Shown: piece by piece, positions 21,068 through 32,096 of the stretch
Numbering within the stretch: the first letter of the stretch is position 1
How the letters are laid out: each line of letters starts with the position of its first letter
NCBI GenBank assembly: GCA_022414725.1
Contig: CM039462.1
Coordinates: 5,441,751-5,505,750 of the forward strand
Origin: Microglena sp. YARC
Taxonomy: Eukaryota; Chlorophyta; Chlorophyceae; Chlamydomonadales; Chlamydomonadaceae
Length of the DNA stretch: 64,000 nt
Direction: 5' to 3'
Notes under the pieces: generated by a model
Databases searched by the model: none
What the model was told of the DNA's origin: nothing
What the model saw: the letters and a program-made list of their open reading frames with translations, nothing else
Program-made: the position numbers and the translations under genes

Positions 21068-24000
21068 GGGCTCTGCCCTGTCCTACTCTCCTGCACTAAC
21101 AAATGGAAGTCAGATGAGTCCAAATCAGTGAACCCTGTATGGCATGTAGATTCTGGAGCTGGTAAATCTATAACCGGTAACAGATCCCTATTTTCTCAGT
21201 TGGTCATGTCCAAACAATTACCATCTGTTAAATTTGGGGATGGAGTGATCAAGCAAGCTAAGGGGTCAGGGTCAATTGTCTTGTGTAGTGAACTGCTTAT
21301 CGCACCCATCACACTTGATGATGTCCTTTTCATCCCCAATTGCCCAGTCAATCTCCTTTCTGTGCATGCCATAGCTAGATCGCTGGACTGTAGGGTTTCC
21401 TTCACTAGTGTGGAGTGTACTGCCATGAAGGGACATAAAGTTCTTTGGTCCTTTCCTGCATCAGACAATGGTACTTATCACTTCACTGCCCAGAATTGCC
21501 CTCATGATTCCATCCCTGTCTTCTCTACTACTCAGGTGCTTCGGTCAGCTGGAGTTCCCCTCTCTGCCAGGGCTGCTCAACTATGGCACGAGCGTTTCGG
21601 ACATCCCGGAAATGACTCGCTGCGAAGGTTGGTAGCTGAAGGCATGGTGGATGGACTCCCGCTGACCGTCGCACAGGTAGGCAAACTTCACAGAATTCCC
21701 TGTGATGCTTGTTGCAAAGGTAAGGCTGTTAGGCAGTCTTTTCCTCAGAGCACTAGAGAGGTGCACGCCCCCTTACAGCTCGTGCACTTAGACATTATGG
21801 GTCCCTTTTCCACTAAGGGACTGAGGGGGGAGTATTACATACTTGTGTTGGTAGATCAGTACTCTGGCTATGCAGCAGTAGTTCCTATCGCTAGGAAGTC
21901 CATGGCCCCTACAGTCATCCAGACTATCCTAATCCAGTGGCAAACCCAACTAACTGGGATGCAGTTCAAGTGTTTGAGGTCAGACAGGGCTACGGAGTTT
22001 TTAGGTGCAAAGTTTGAAAAATGGCTTAGCGATTTGGGTGCTCGCCTTGAGCTATCAGTAGCCTACACACCCCAGCAGAATGGGGTGGCTGAGAGGTACA
22101 ATGGGGTAGTTGCAGGCATAGCTAGGACACTTCTGATCCAGTCTAAGCTAGCCAAGAACTTCTGGCCCTATGCCTTTCTGTGTGCAGCCTACCTTAGGTT
22201 ACCTACCTCGGGAGGCGCTACCCCTTTCGAGCTATTTTTTGGCGTTAAGCCTGATGTGTCGTTACTTCGCGTGTTTGGATCAACTTGCTATGTGACACTG
22301 GTCAATGGTAAGAAGCGGAGTAAACTAGGCCCGAGGTCTGAAGAGGGGCGGTTTTTGGGATATAGTGACGTGAGCAAGGGTTATAATGTTTGGGTACCAG
22401 CTATGCGCCAGGTAGTTGTCTCGCGTGACTGCGTGTTCTTCGAGGAGTACAATCACCCTCCCGCACCTGGGCACATGGTATATGATGGGGGTCCTTTGAT
22501 AGGTGGAGCAGACACTGCTGTCAACAGTGATCCCGACTTAGACGAGGACGACGCCCTACAGGTTTCCCCTCCCCTGGTAGTTGTAGATAGGCCAGGTGAG
22601 CATAACATGGTCCTTAGGACCAGACCTGGTGCTGATCGTGCTAACCGTAGTGAGGTAGGGGAGCCTGGTACTGTGCACCCGCCGGACCCTATTCATTCAA
22701 CGCGAAGGACCGATGCTATTATTCCTCCGCGCCTCCATTTCGGTAGCTTAGTGGATGTTGGTGGTGCTATGACTGACTGTCCAGTGCTTGATAATCCGTT
22801 GTTCGAACCGGATACTCAGCCTCTAGCCGGCTCATTACCTATCATGACTTCACCTATAGATTGTGCTGTGGGTGTCGAAGCAAAACGAATGGATGAGTAC
22901 GGGGTGGCCGGGTCTATAGGACCTGTGCATTCTTTTGGAAGTTACAGTCCGGGTAGGGACATTCCGGGCTGGGGCTTGCCTGCCGGGTTGTTGTCTACCG
23001 GGGCCCCTGTACCGCTCGATGTACTGGGGGCTCCTGGGGAAAGCGAATATAGCTTGTCCCCGAATTCTTCTGGAGCGTTGACACCAGTTTCTCCTGCTCC
23101 CTCTTCGCCGCTTACGACGGCCATGTTTGATCACCTCCCCTTAGCACCTCCCGAGTCTGTTGGCCCTCGTAGGAGTGCTCGTTTAGCCGCTCAAGGTGGA
23201 GATATCCCGATTCTTTCTGCTACGACTTTAGATATTAGATCTGACCCTGCAGCTTCTCCTTCCTCCTCTTCTCACCATCCTATCCCTGCTTTCATTACAC
23301 ACTCTACTGAGCTGGACTATGCCACTGCCATGGCACCAGACAACCCTGAGAGAGAGCAATGGAGGTTGGCTATGAAGGAGGAGCTTGCATCCTTGGAGGC
23401 TCACCACACCTGGCTACTCACCCCTCGCACCAACCAGAAAGTGCTAGACACCAGGTGGATCTTCACTAAGAAGCTCGGCACCAATGGTGAAGTGGTGCGT
23501 TACAAGGCCAGATATGTGGTCAAAGGCTTCATGCAACGCCCTGGACTTGAGTACTCAGATGTGTATGCACCTGTGACCTCCAAGACTACACTGAGGGTTT
23601 TACTGGCTGCCGTTGCGGCACGTAACATGCACATCAAGCAGGTGGACATCAAAACCGCCTTTTTACTTGGTGAGCTTGAGCCTGAACTTGAACTGTTCTG
23701 CTCACAACCGGAAGGCTTTGAAGTCAAGGGTGAAGGTGGTGTCAAGCTAATCTGCAAGCTGGTGAAGTCTTTGTATGGACTGAAACAAGCCCTAGGATTT
23801 GGACTAAGACTGTGAGGGAGCTGCTGGTCAAGTTTGGGTTCAGACCCTCTAGGTTTGACCCAGCACTTTACATCTGGCAGGACCCTGCAGGCTTGTGGCA
23901 CTACGTGCTGACCTACGTTGACGACTTCTTGATCTGTGTTCATCATCTCAGCCTCTACAGAGCTTTGCTGAAAGCTATGGAGGATGCTGGTTGGACCTAC

Positions 24001-24932
24001 AAGGAGCTTGGCACGCCTGAGCAGTTCTTATCGCTGGACATGCAAGTCACCGTCGACGACAAGGAGCGTTGCACCCAGATCATCCTCTCCCAACACAGTG
24101 CTATCACTGACCTGTGTAAGAGATTTGACTTCACTACTGCTAAGGAGACCTACTCCACTCCTATGGTCAGTGGAGACTTCACTAGTGACGCCGTCAAGAG
24201 CAAGCTCCTTCCCAACAACAAGCTCTACATCTCACTGATTGGGAGCTTCATCTACCTATCGACCTGCACCCGCCCAGATATCGCTTTTGCGGTCAGCACC
24301 CTGTCAAGGTTTTCAGCCAACCCCACCGAGGCTCACTGGAAGGCAGCTAAGCGGTTGCTTATCTACCTGAGGGACCACAGGTACTTGGGGATTTGCTACA
24401 AGTCTGGAGCTGGATCTGAACTGACTGTCTTCAGTGATTCATCCTTTGGTGAATGCAAGTTGTCTAGGCGCTCCCAGACTGGAGTTGCCATCCTCTCTGC
24501 TGGAAGCCTCATCTCCTGGAGTAGCAAGCGCCAGATCACCCCGGCTGTAAGCACGGGAGAAGCCGAATACCCAGCACTGGCCACTACTGCTCGAGAGGTA
24601 ATTTGGCTCAAGTACCTTAGGGCTGACATGGGCTTCCCTCTTCAGTTGTTACTATTCAGTGTGATTCTACAGGAGCTATCTCTTGGACTGGAGATTGGAA
24701 GCTGGAGCCCAAGGCTAAGCACATTGATGTGATTCACCATTACATTCAGTGCTTGGTAGATGATGGGAGGGTGAAGGTTGTGTATGTTAATACCAAGGAG
24801 AACAAGGCTGACCCTTTCACCAAGGGGTTGGCTCCAGGACCTTTCTGGGACCATGTCAAGATGCATGGCATGGTGACCTACAAGGACCCCATTTCCCTTC
24901 CAAGGCTTAGTTGCCTTATTTATGAACACTGA
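21068..24932 (+). CDS. Element 1 pol: protease, integrase, reverse transcriptase, RNase H (two frameshifts)
   Basis: Continues in the frame of the second gag part straight after the TGA. Protease has WHVDSGAGKSI (D-S-G active site). The integrase zinc region has LWHERFGHPGN and CDACCKG, and its catalytic core has HLDIMGPF, LRSDRATEF and PQQNGVAERYN (DDE). Reverse transcriptase begins WRLAMKEELASLE, with VDIKTAFLLGEL and YGLKQA. The frame then shifts by one missing base at about 23790 and continues through TYVDDFLIC. RNase H has VFSDSSFGE and STGEAEY, with a second slip near 24650 before CDSTGAISWTGDWKLEPKA (read in the new frame). It ends in the ENKADPFTKGL motif near the TGA at 24930. The order integrase-before-RT is diagnostic of copia. 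Confidence 0.9.
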
Positions 24933-25751
24933 CTACTTGGGATTGGTTATAGTCATGCTTTGATTTGCTTTGGGCTTTCTTAGTTGTACTTAGCTTTCCT
25001 TTATTTGGTTAGTTTTTAGTTGTTCATTGGTTTCGGTGGAAGGTGGAAATTTATTCAGACCACCGTTATAGCAACCTTATGGTTTTCTGACACTTCGTTC
25101 CATAGGCAGATGGTTAATTAGGTGGAGCTTATCGTAGATTAGCTATTTCTCTTTGCTTCACACTGTTTTGAATTCACCAGCCACCTCAGGTGTTTAGTGA
25201 ATTAGGTGGAGATTGGTAGTTGTTTGTTCGAATTTTTCAGTGAAATGGTATACTGGATTATCTTGCAGTTGTACTTCCAGATGTACTTCCAGATGTACTT
25301 TCACACACCTATTTTCTTCCAGGTGTATTTCAGTAGGTTCATTCCACTTAGTTAGTGACGTAGCTGGGGATTTATGATAATTAACTTTCATAAATCTTCT
25401 TACTTCAAATCATTGAGTAAGAAACCAGTTACACATGGTTTTTTCATCCTAGCCTAGTCATGGATACTATGCTAAGAGTAGTATCTAAGGTGAAGGATTT
25501 TTCCATCGAGTTTATTTCAGTGGATGAAATTTGTGTACTCTCGTCTGAGTCCTTTAAGACTTTGATTATTTTTTGTGCTGCTGCTCTCACAAAATATTTT
25601 CAGTCTTATCTTTAAAAATTTAAGTTTCATAAATATTTTCATATAGCTATGACACTAGTTCTAGTCTGAGGAATATTCCTGGTCCAGACATAAGCTTTAT
25701 TTTAAAAAGCTTACTAAGTATTTTAGATTTAAATTTTCAGTCAGCTGCTAC
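24933..25751 (+). other. Non-coding tail of element 1
   Basis: A T-rich region with no coding potential between RNase H and the polypurine tract. AGGTGGA motifs and TTTTCAGT segments recur. It may hold 3' signals of the element. Confidence 0.5.
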
Positions 25752-25761
25752 ATAGGTGGAG
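25752..25761 (+). promoter_or_regulatory. Polypurine tract of element 1
   Basis: ATAGGTGGAG immediately precedes the 3' LTR and would prime plus-strand DNA synthesis. Several other AGGTGGA copies lie in the tail (about 25120, 25204). Confidence 0.5.
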
Positions 25762-26052
25762 TGTCGGCAGATCGCCGGTAGAAGATGTCTGGCTGACCGA
25801 TTAGTTCCGGAGAACGCGGGGCGGACGGGAAACTTCCAGGTGTTCCGTTACCTTCTAGGCAGTTGCGTCACACTCTGCTATACCACAGAGTGTGTTCACC
25901 ATTCCTTTATACTATACGCAGGGTTTACCTATTTCTGTACCCTCATATGATTATATTTAATCCTCTGCTTCCCTGCTGTAATGTCGCATCTCTCAATAAC
26001 GTGCCTCCAGAGTCTCATTGCCCCTCGACCTAATTGGCACACTCCGCCGACA
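25762..26052 (+). repeat. 3' LTR of element 1
   Basis: 291 bp, 289 of 291 identical to the 5' LTR, followed by the target duplication CCTAT. Confidence 0.95.
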
Positions 26053-26201
26053 CCTATCAGCATGAATTGCGGTTCACTCAATCGTTTTATGACTTGGTGA
26101 CTACTTATGTACTTCCTTAGAACTATCGGTCCAGACAGTACTGTGCCAGCTTCCCGTAGACTGTGTCATTCTTCATGACACAGTGACAGCTTCCTGTAGG
26201 C

Positions 26202-26429
26202 TGTTATTGACTGATTTATATATCAGTCTCTGAGTCGGCATAATGCACACCGGTACCTTTCCCTCATGGTACCGTGTTGCCTGCCGCCAGGCCACAGGCT
26301 AGCTGTGGCCTGCACGTGACTGCAGTACCCTGCAGTACACATCTCTATTCTATATGATTTCGCCTGTTGCGCTTAATAGCATCTTCTCCTCTATCGAGCC
26401 TATGCCGTTGTAACAATCTTACATTAACA
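26202..26429 (+). repeat. 5' LTR of element 2
   Basis: Starts TGTTATTG and ends CATTAACA, and contains GAGTCGGCATAATGCA and an inverted GGCCACAGGCTAGCTGTGGCC hairpin. It is related to the LTR of element 3 at 60174. Confidence 0.92.
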
Positions 26430-26442
26430 GGTTATGTGCGCC
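26430..26442 (+). promoter_or_regulatory. Primer binding site of element 2
   Basis: GGTTATGTGCGCC directly follows the LTR. The first seven bases match the complement of the CATAACC anticodon loop of initiator tRNA-Met, again suggesting a half-tRNA primer, with two mismatches further on. Confidence 0.5.
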
Positions 26443-26935
26443 ATCTTTAGACGCTAACGAAGAACAGCCGCTGATTTCCGCGTTCGGATTCAGTTCCCCT
26501 CTGACTTGTCCAAGGCCCGAGTTTTAACTAAGCACCTGGACTCCCTGTGCGGATCCTACTTCCCGCTGCTCCGCCTGCCGCTTCCTACCAAGACTCCTTG
26601 GATCTGCCACTGCGTCCTACGACTGGAGCATGCAAGAGCGACCACAAGTCACCGAAATCTATGAAGTGAGTATAGGACGACGCCCTCACCGAGACCCACA
26701 CAGTGCTGTATTGATCTCAGACGATCAATTTGTCTACGACCCCAGCTTAAGAGAAGCTTCTGTCGTCGAACATTGCCGCTTGGCAACGTTCACCCCCCGG
26801 TAATCCGCTGGATCCCTTTGGATCGCCGATTCCCACACACACTCCATCCCCTCTTCCCCTGCCCCGCCCTCGTAACTCCCCCTATCCCAACACTCCGACC
26901 TACAACGCCAAGACTCCTACACAGAAGACCTCACC

Positions 26936-27604
26936 ATGCAACCTCCCCGCATATTCACCGGTAACAACCTCTACAACTGGCGCTGCGCCAGGCAGAATAT
27001 ACTCCTCGCCCTCAAATCAGATAGGGATACCATTGCCATTGCTTTCGACTGCCAACAAGCGGTGGTCGCTGGCGAGCCTTCCGACTCTGATGGTTACCCT
27101 GCTGATGACATTACTTACCCTTCTGTTGCGGCTGCTGATCCGTCTGTTCCGGCTGCTCCGGCTCGTGGTGTCCCCAACAGGATCTCCACCTGGAAGAACA
27201 ACAAAGCCTTCAAGATCATCATAGATCATGTATCAGATCCGATCCAGCAGGCCATTCATGCTAACACAGATATGGCCACTAGAGCCTTCAGGTTTCTAGA
27301 TGCCCTGTACTCTGAGGAAGGCAGCAGGCTAGAGCATACCACCCTGACTGCCATAATGGGATTACGTATGACTTCCACTGAATCCCTGCAGACATACCTC
27401 TCTAGGGCAGCTGATATGTACTCCCAGATTCCCAAGATTCAAGGCACCCACATCGTCTCTACCAGCACCATCCTAAACCTTATTGTCCAGGGACTGAACT
27501 CCCGCCCTGAATATGATGGGTATATCAATCAGTTCAACCCCACTGCTGTCACCACCTTTGCTATGCGCCTATGCTCCAAAGTGCCCTCTTCAACTGGTGC
27601 TTAG
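26936..27604 (+). CDS. Element 2 gag, N-terminal part
   Basis: 222 residues starting MQPPRIFTGNNLYNW, a start typical of copia gag (F-x-G-x-NY-x-W). It continues through VPNRISTWKNNKAFKIII and SLQTYLSRAADMYSQI, also found in element 3. The frame breaks near 27590 by what looks like one missing T. The frame of 27571-28833 then carries on with VKQVDPAPSPEEAEMAA. Confidence 0.8.
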   Translation: MQPPRIFTGNNLYNWRCARQNILLALKSDRDTIAIAFDCQQAVVAGEPSDSDGYPADDITYPSVAAADPSVPAAPARGVPNRISTWKNNKAFKIIIDHVSDPIQQAIHANTDMATRAFRFLDALYSEEGSRLEHTTLTAIMGLRMTSTESLQTYLSRAADMYSQIPKIQGTHIVSTSTILNLIVQGLNSRPEYDGYINQFNPTAVTTFAMRLCSKVPSSTGA

Positions 27605-29364
27605 TGAAGCAAGTTGACCCTGCACCATCTCCTGAGGAGGCTGAAATGGCAGCTGCAGCTTACAGGGCCAGGAAGCCATTCAACAGCAAGCACCTCCCAT
27701 TCAGAGACAGGACCATCTCCTACAAGAAGATGACCTGCTGGAACTGTGGGGGAATAGGCCATAGCTCCAGAGACTGCACCAGTGAGGACACTGATCTGGC
27801 TTTCAGGCCAGCTGACTCAGATGAAGCTGACCATGGATCTAAGTCACCTCCCAAGAACAGATCAGGAGATGACAAGGATCCTGACGACAAGAAGACTCCC
27901 AAGAAGACCAGTCCAGACAGGAGGCGTCTAAGAAGATACCCAAGCAGGGGACGCCATGCCCATGTTGCTGATGGTGATCAGTCCACCTCCAACTCTGACA
28001 GTGAGGGTGAAGAACACAACTTCCTGTCCCTGGCACTGGATGAGGACAACCTCCAGCCCATGAGATTTGCTACACCAACCAGAGGCAAGTCTGTTTCATT
28101 TGCCTTGCCATCTGACCCCCTGGCTAATACAGCATTCTTTGGACAAATAAGTGCTGATGATGAATGCACTATAGAAGATGGAGAAGTTTTCCAGGCAGCA
28201 CTGCAGACAGAATGGATCATAGATACTGCAGCACACTCTCATGCAACCAGTAACATCTCCCATCTGCATGACATTCAGGACCTCCCACAGCCTATTAGGC
28301 TGCAGCTAGCAGATCAAGACTCTCCACCTATCCTCTGCAAGCAGATAGGGAAGGCCAAGATCAAGGGCCATGGCAAGACTCTGATCATCCTGAACAATGT
28401 ACTTCTTGCTGACTGCAACATGCCCAACATCATTAGCATTCATGCAGCCACCAGCCTGTGCCCAGACCTCCAAGTTCACCTGTCCAAGACTCAAGCCACA
28501 CTCTCCATCCCAAGACCATCTGGTACCAAACTGCTTCTCTCATGCCCCAAAAGGCATGGACTCTACCTCACCCAAACTTCACCAGTCACTGCCAGTAATC
28601 CCTCTATCCCTGTGGGCCCTACCATTGCCTACATCATGATGGTTACCAAGCCTCCATCAACTCACACTGACTCTGAGACAGGGCAGTACCCACCCACTCA
28701 TGAGACCTCCCCCAGTAGAGCTGATCAAGACTGCCAGGATCCCCCCTCTACTTCTGCTCCATCTGCACCCCACACTGCTCCTGAGACAGGGCAGTACCCA
28801 CCCACTCATGTGGAGGCAGACCAAGACCTCTAGGACTTCCCCTCTACTTCTGCTCCATCTGCACCCCACACTGCTCCTGAGATAGGGCAGTACCCACCCA
28901 CTCATGTGGAGGCAGAACAAGACCTCCAGGACTTCCCCTCTACTTCTGCCCCATCTGCACCCCACACTAATTCTGAGATAGGGCAGTACCCACCCACTCA
29001 TGTGGAGGCAGACCAAGACCTCCAAGACCATCCTCCTCCTATCTGCCAGTACCATTCCCCTTCCACTGCAGGCAATCTGGAAGACTCTGCTGCTGATACT
29101 GACAGTGATGATTTGCCAGAGCTCATCCATCCGGAGGTACACAAGCCCCAGGATGACCCTGGACTAGGAGTAGATGACCCTCCAGAAACCACTCCAGCCC
29201 TCCAACAACAGCTGGACAACCTGGGCCTACAACGAGCCAGAGCAGAGATGGAACTCCTCAGTGACCAGATCAGGACCAACTATGAGGAATATGATGGCCC
29301 CATAGATGGGGATGGCCCACTCAAGCCATCTGATCTGGACACAGCAACTACCTGGGACCAATAG
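27598..29364 (+). CDS. Element 2 gag C-terminus, protease and repeat linker
   Basis: Begins in the shifted gag frame. The zinc knuckle is CWNCGGIGHSSRDC (CX2CX4HX4C), followed by a basic Ser/Lys/Asp-rich stretch. The protease-like segment reads EWIIDTAAHSHATSN (D-T-A in place of D-S-G), and a pre-integrase-like segment ends CPKRHGLYLTQ. Four tandem repeats of about 35-38 residues follow, containing GQYPPTHVEADQDLQD and PSTSAPSAPHT. In one repeat CAG has become TAG (28831-28833), and a second TAG ends this part at 29362-29364. The frame stays open on both sides of both stops. Confidence 0.8.
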
Positions 29365-29921
29365 ATACTGGTCAACAGGTCACCAGACATTGGACTGCCA
29401 CTGGGAGAAGTTAATCAGAATGTCAACCACATCCACTTCTCCAACAACTCCAGCCTTAGTCTCACACGATTTGGATGCACCTTACAACATCTGAACAGCA
29501 CGCCTGCCTCACCAGCTTTCAACATCAAGCCCAGGCCTCCACTGTCCAAGCTCATCACAGCATTCACCAGCAAGTTCCCTACCCTGCTGGCTTCTGAAAA
29601 GGAACAGTTCCCAAACAGGTCAATGCACAAGGAGCCATCTGATGCCTACAGCCCTATCATCAAGCACAATAGCAGACTCCAGCAAATGGTGCAAGCCTAC
29701 CCCACTGTTTCTACCACAGCCAGACCCACTCTACAGTGGGCCATCTGCCTTCAAGCTGCCATGGTCAATGCACATGCCCACACACTCTCATTCAGACCAA
29801 AGATGATCATGGACCCCAGGAGCTGTACCCATCCTGGAAGCAAAGTGCTATGTGTCAACCACCTCAGCATGAACTGGAGCCCCATGGACTTCACCTTTAT
29901 CAACATCCTTACCCCCCCCAG

Positions 29922-30316
29922 CAGGGTTGTCCAAACGGACCCCAGGAGTTGCTTCCTGGGACGCACCCAAATGGGTAGGTTGCGTCCAGGGACGCAGCCA
30001 ATTTCGTAGGTTGCGTCCTGGGACGCAGTAAAGTTTGAAGGTTGCGTCCCAAAAATTCCTCTTTCCCCCTCCCACAGCAACAGCAGCTTGATGCGTCCCA
30101 CTGCGTCCCACTGCGTCTCAATTTTTCTCCATGCTTGATGCGTCCCACTGCGTCCCATTCCATCTCATTGAGTCTTTTACATAATATTTCTGGACAGTGT
30201 GCAGTGGCTGCAACAGTAGCGGCGGCAGCAGCAGCAGCAGCAGCGGGCTTGGCAACAAAAAAATCATCCAGCCTTCGCTGCTTGGTCGGAGCATTGGGCG
30301 TGCCGCGAGATTGCAT
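29922..30316 (-). CDS. Captured PIP-box ORF in hAT MITE, copy 1
   Basis: The frame starts MQSRGTPNAPTK and continues QRRLDDFFVAKP. This matches the PCNA-interacting (PIP) consensus Q-x-x-L-x-x-F-F at residues 13-20, followed by a Lys/Pro and a long Ala run. N-terminal PIP boxes of this kind occur in mismatch-repair, replication and repair proteins. The same start occurs in the other MITE copy with D to E at residue 18. Downstream of the Ala run the sequence is repeat-derived, so only the beginning of a gene seems to have been captured. There is no transposase. Whether it is expressed is unknown. Confidence 0.45.
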
Positions 30317-30752
30317 TTTGACGGTTCGAATATTTTTGGAGATCGACCAGAATAAATCTATCACATCAAAAAATTATAGGCTTTAGACTAGGGTGCTGTT
30401 TGAACCCCGCTCATCCACTCAGGGCCTGGGGGCCTGTGGGGGATTTTTAGGTTCGAGTCCATTCAAATTATGTGGCTGAGAGAGTCATTTGCGTCGTGCA
30501 CCACCCACTGAGAAACTCTCGAGTCGGACGCATCAGACGCACTGGGGCGCATTGGGGCGCATTGGGACGCATGAGAACGCAGGGTAATGAAGTGAGACGC
30601 AACTAACTTCCAAAACCTGCGTCCCGGACGCAACCAATCTATAAGGCTGCGTCCGGGACGCAACCGACCCTGCCAATGTTGCGTCCTGGGACGCAACGGC
30701 CCTCCCCATGTTGCGTCCTGGGACGCAAGGACGTGCGTCTTGGACTACCCTG
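29922..30752 (-). mobile_element. hAT-type MITE with captured ORF (copy 1)
   Basis: 831 bp, starting CAGGGTTGTCCAA and ending TTGGACTACCCTG (13-bp inverted ends, one mismatch). It is flanked by the 8-bp duplication CCCCCCAG (29914-29921, 30753-30760). The subterminal zones carry many TTGCGTCCnGGACGCAA palindromes. The minus strand holds an ORF starting near 30316 with QRRLDDFF, followed by a poly-Ala run encoded by (GCn). A second copy lies at 60729-61524 in the opposite orientation. Confidence 0.9.
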
Positions 30753-30852
30753 CCCCCCAGCCTAGCTCCCAAGTCATTTGACCAGTTCTTTGCCCAGATC
30801 TGCCAGCAACTTGACCTTGATGGCTTCCCCAGCAAGCCAGGCACTTAATTCA

Positions 30853-31526
30853 GTTACAAACTTTGCTCTTCATCTGTTGGAATAGACTTGAACACTCTAG
30901 ATTTTTTTTTTTTAGATTACCTGCCTACTGTACTGCCCCATCACCCCATGTACTTCCACAGGCCGCACCCCTTCTGAATTTAGAATTCCTCTAGTCTCCT
31001 TTTGATGTCTATGCTTTAATTTAGGATCTACCTAATGTAGCTTACCCAAATTATGGGGGGACTAGTCCAGACATCATGTCTAAAGACAAATCCTTTAGTC
31101 TCGAATCATGCCACTTCTCGTAGCCAAGGATACCTTCACAAGCCTTCACCAAGCCTGGACTTTCCTTCCCCAGCTTCCCAACAGTCTCCCTGCAGCCTAC
31201 CTGCTCTAGCCTGCAGCCTACCTGCAGTTTCCTTACACCTTCTCAGCAGCCTCTCTGCTACCTAGCCTGCAGCTTACCTGCAGTTTCCTTGCACCTTCTC
31301 AGCAGCCTTTCTGCTACTTAGCCTGCAGCCTATCTGCAGTGTCACTTACCTAGCCAGCTACCCCAGAAGACTGACATTTCTTTGGAAACCCCTGCTATAG
31401 TGATTTCTCCCTTTCAGCTACTAGAAATTCCCAAAGTCTCCCTAGCTTTTAATATTTTAATTTTCTTATGCCCCTCAGTTAATTCCAGGAATTCTTGAGC
31501 TCAAGAATACCTTGAATTGGGGGGGA
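30853..31526 (+). other. Non-coding 3' region of element 2 with polypurine tract
   Basis: T-rich. It includes a direct repeat of GCAGCCTACCTGCAG / CTTCTCAGCAGCC units at 31185-31345. It ends in TTGGGGGGGA (31518-31526 region), the probable polypurine tract just before the 3' LTR. Confidence 0.6.
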
Positions 31527-31754
31527 TGTCATTGACTGATTTATATATCAGTCTCTGAGTCGGCATAATGCACACCGGTACCTTTCCCTCCTGGTACCGT
31601 GTTGCCTGCCGCCAGGCCACAGGCTAGCTGTGGCCTGCACGTGACTGCAGTAACCTGCAGTACACATCTCTATTCTATATGATTGCGCCTGTTGCGCTTA
31701 ATAGCATCTTCTCCTCTATCGAGCCTATGCCGTTGTAACAATCTTACATTAACA
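31527..31754 (+). repeat. 3' LTR of element 2
   Basis: 228 bp, starting TGTCATTG, with four differences from the 5' copy. It is followed by the target duplication TAGGC. Confidence 0.92.
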
Positions 31755-32002
31755 TAGGCTGCGTCACCGGTTCCCCTGACACGCGCTGTATAGCCTGTAC
31801 CCTTATTAGGTTCCAGGCTGCCGCCCCTTTCCTCCGTTGGTGCCCCTTTGGGTTCGCCAGTCCTTGTAAAGTTATTCTCATCTCCGTGTATAGATTGGCG
31901 CGTCTGACCGCTGCAAGCATCTCTGTTCACTCTCTGAAGTGTATTAAGCTGATATAACCTAAAGACATGCCAAAACGTGTAACCAGAACTGGCCCTAGCT
32001 TA

Positions 32003-32029
32003 CCCCCCCCCCCCCCCCCCCCCCCCCCC
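32003..32029. repeat. Poly-C run
   Basis: About 27 consecutive C. The assembly length of such runs here is unreliable. Confidence 0.7.
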
Positions 32030-32096
32030 GGTCCTGCCTCGCTGGACACGTGGCGCATGGACGTAACCCCTACCCGTCCATGTAACGCCCTCGTTA

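Larger units (their letters stand above)
19214..26052 (+). mobile_element. Complete Ty1/copia LTR retrotransposon (element 1)
   Basis: A 6,839-bp element with 291-bp LTRs (19214-19504 and 25762-26052) that begin TGTCGGC and end GCCGACA. It is bounded by the 5-bp duplication CCTAT (19209-19213, 26053-26057). The LTRs differ at only two positions, so insertion was recent. Domain order is gag, protease, integrase, reverse transcriptase, RNase H, which defines the copia superfamily. The coding frame is broken by one stop and three apparent one-base losses, so this copy may be inactive or partly mis-assembled. An 829-bp non-coding tail lies between RNase H and the 3' LTR. Confidence 0.95.
29365..30847 (+). 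pseudogene. Element 2 downstream ORF, interrupted by a MITE
   Basis: The same frame continues from 29365 with NVNHIHFSNNSSLSLTRFG, ITAFTSKFPTLLASEKEQF and HKEPSDAYSPIIKHNSRLQQ to FTFINILTPP at about 29918, where the MITE 29922-30752 is inserted. After the MITE the frame resumes with APKSFDQFFAQICQQLDLDG and ends at TAA (30845-30847). I do not recognise the protein. It is not integrase or reverse transcriptase. It looks like an extra ORF carried by this element class, broken by the insertion. Confidence 0.55.
26202..31754 (+). mobile_element. Non-autonomous copia-like LTR element (element 2), gag-protease only
   Basis: A 5,553-bp element with 228-bp LTRs (26202-26429, 31527-31754). The LTRs differ at four sites and are flanked by the 5-bp duplication TAGGC (26197-26201, 31755-31759). 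It has a gag with zinc knuckle and a copia-type protease and pre-integrase segment. No integrase core, reverse transcriptase or RNase H is recognisable; instead there is a repeat-rich linker and an unrecognised ORF. An 831-bp hAT MITE has inserted into that ORF. It would need enzymes supplied by an autonomous relative. Confidence 0.88.

Noticed and set aside
28831..29364. Reassignment of TAG to glutamine
   Set aside because: Two TAG codons interrupt the element 2 frame at Gln-like positions, and some green algae recode TAG/TAA. However RPSA ends cleanly at TAA at the expected C-terminus, so TAA at least is a normal stop. Mutation in a transposon is simpler.
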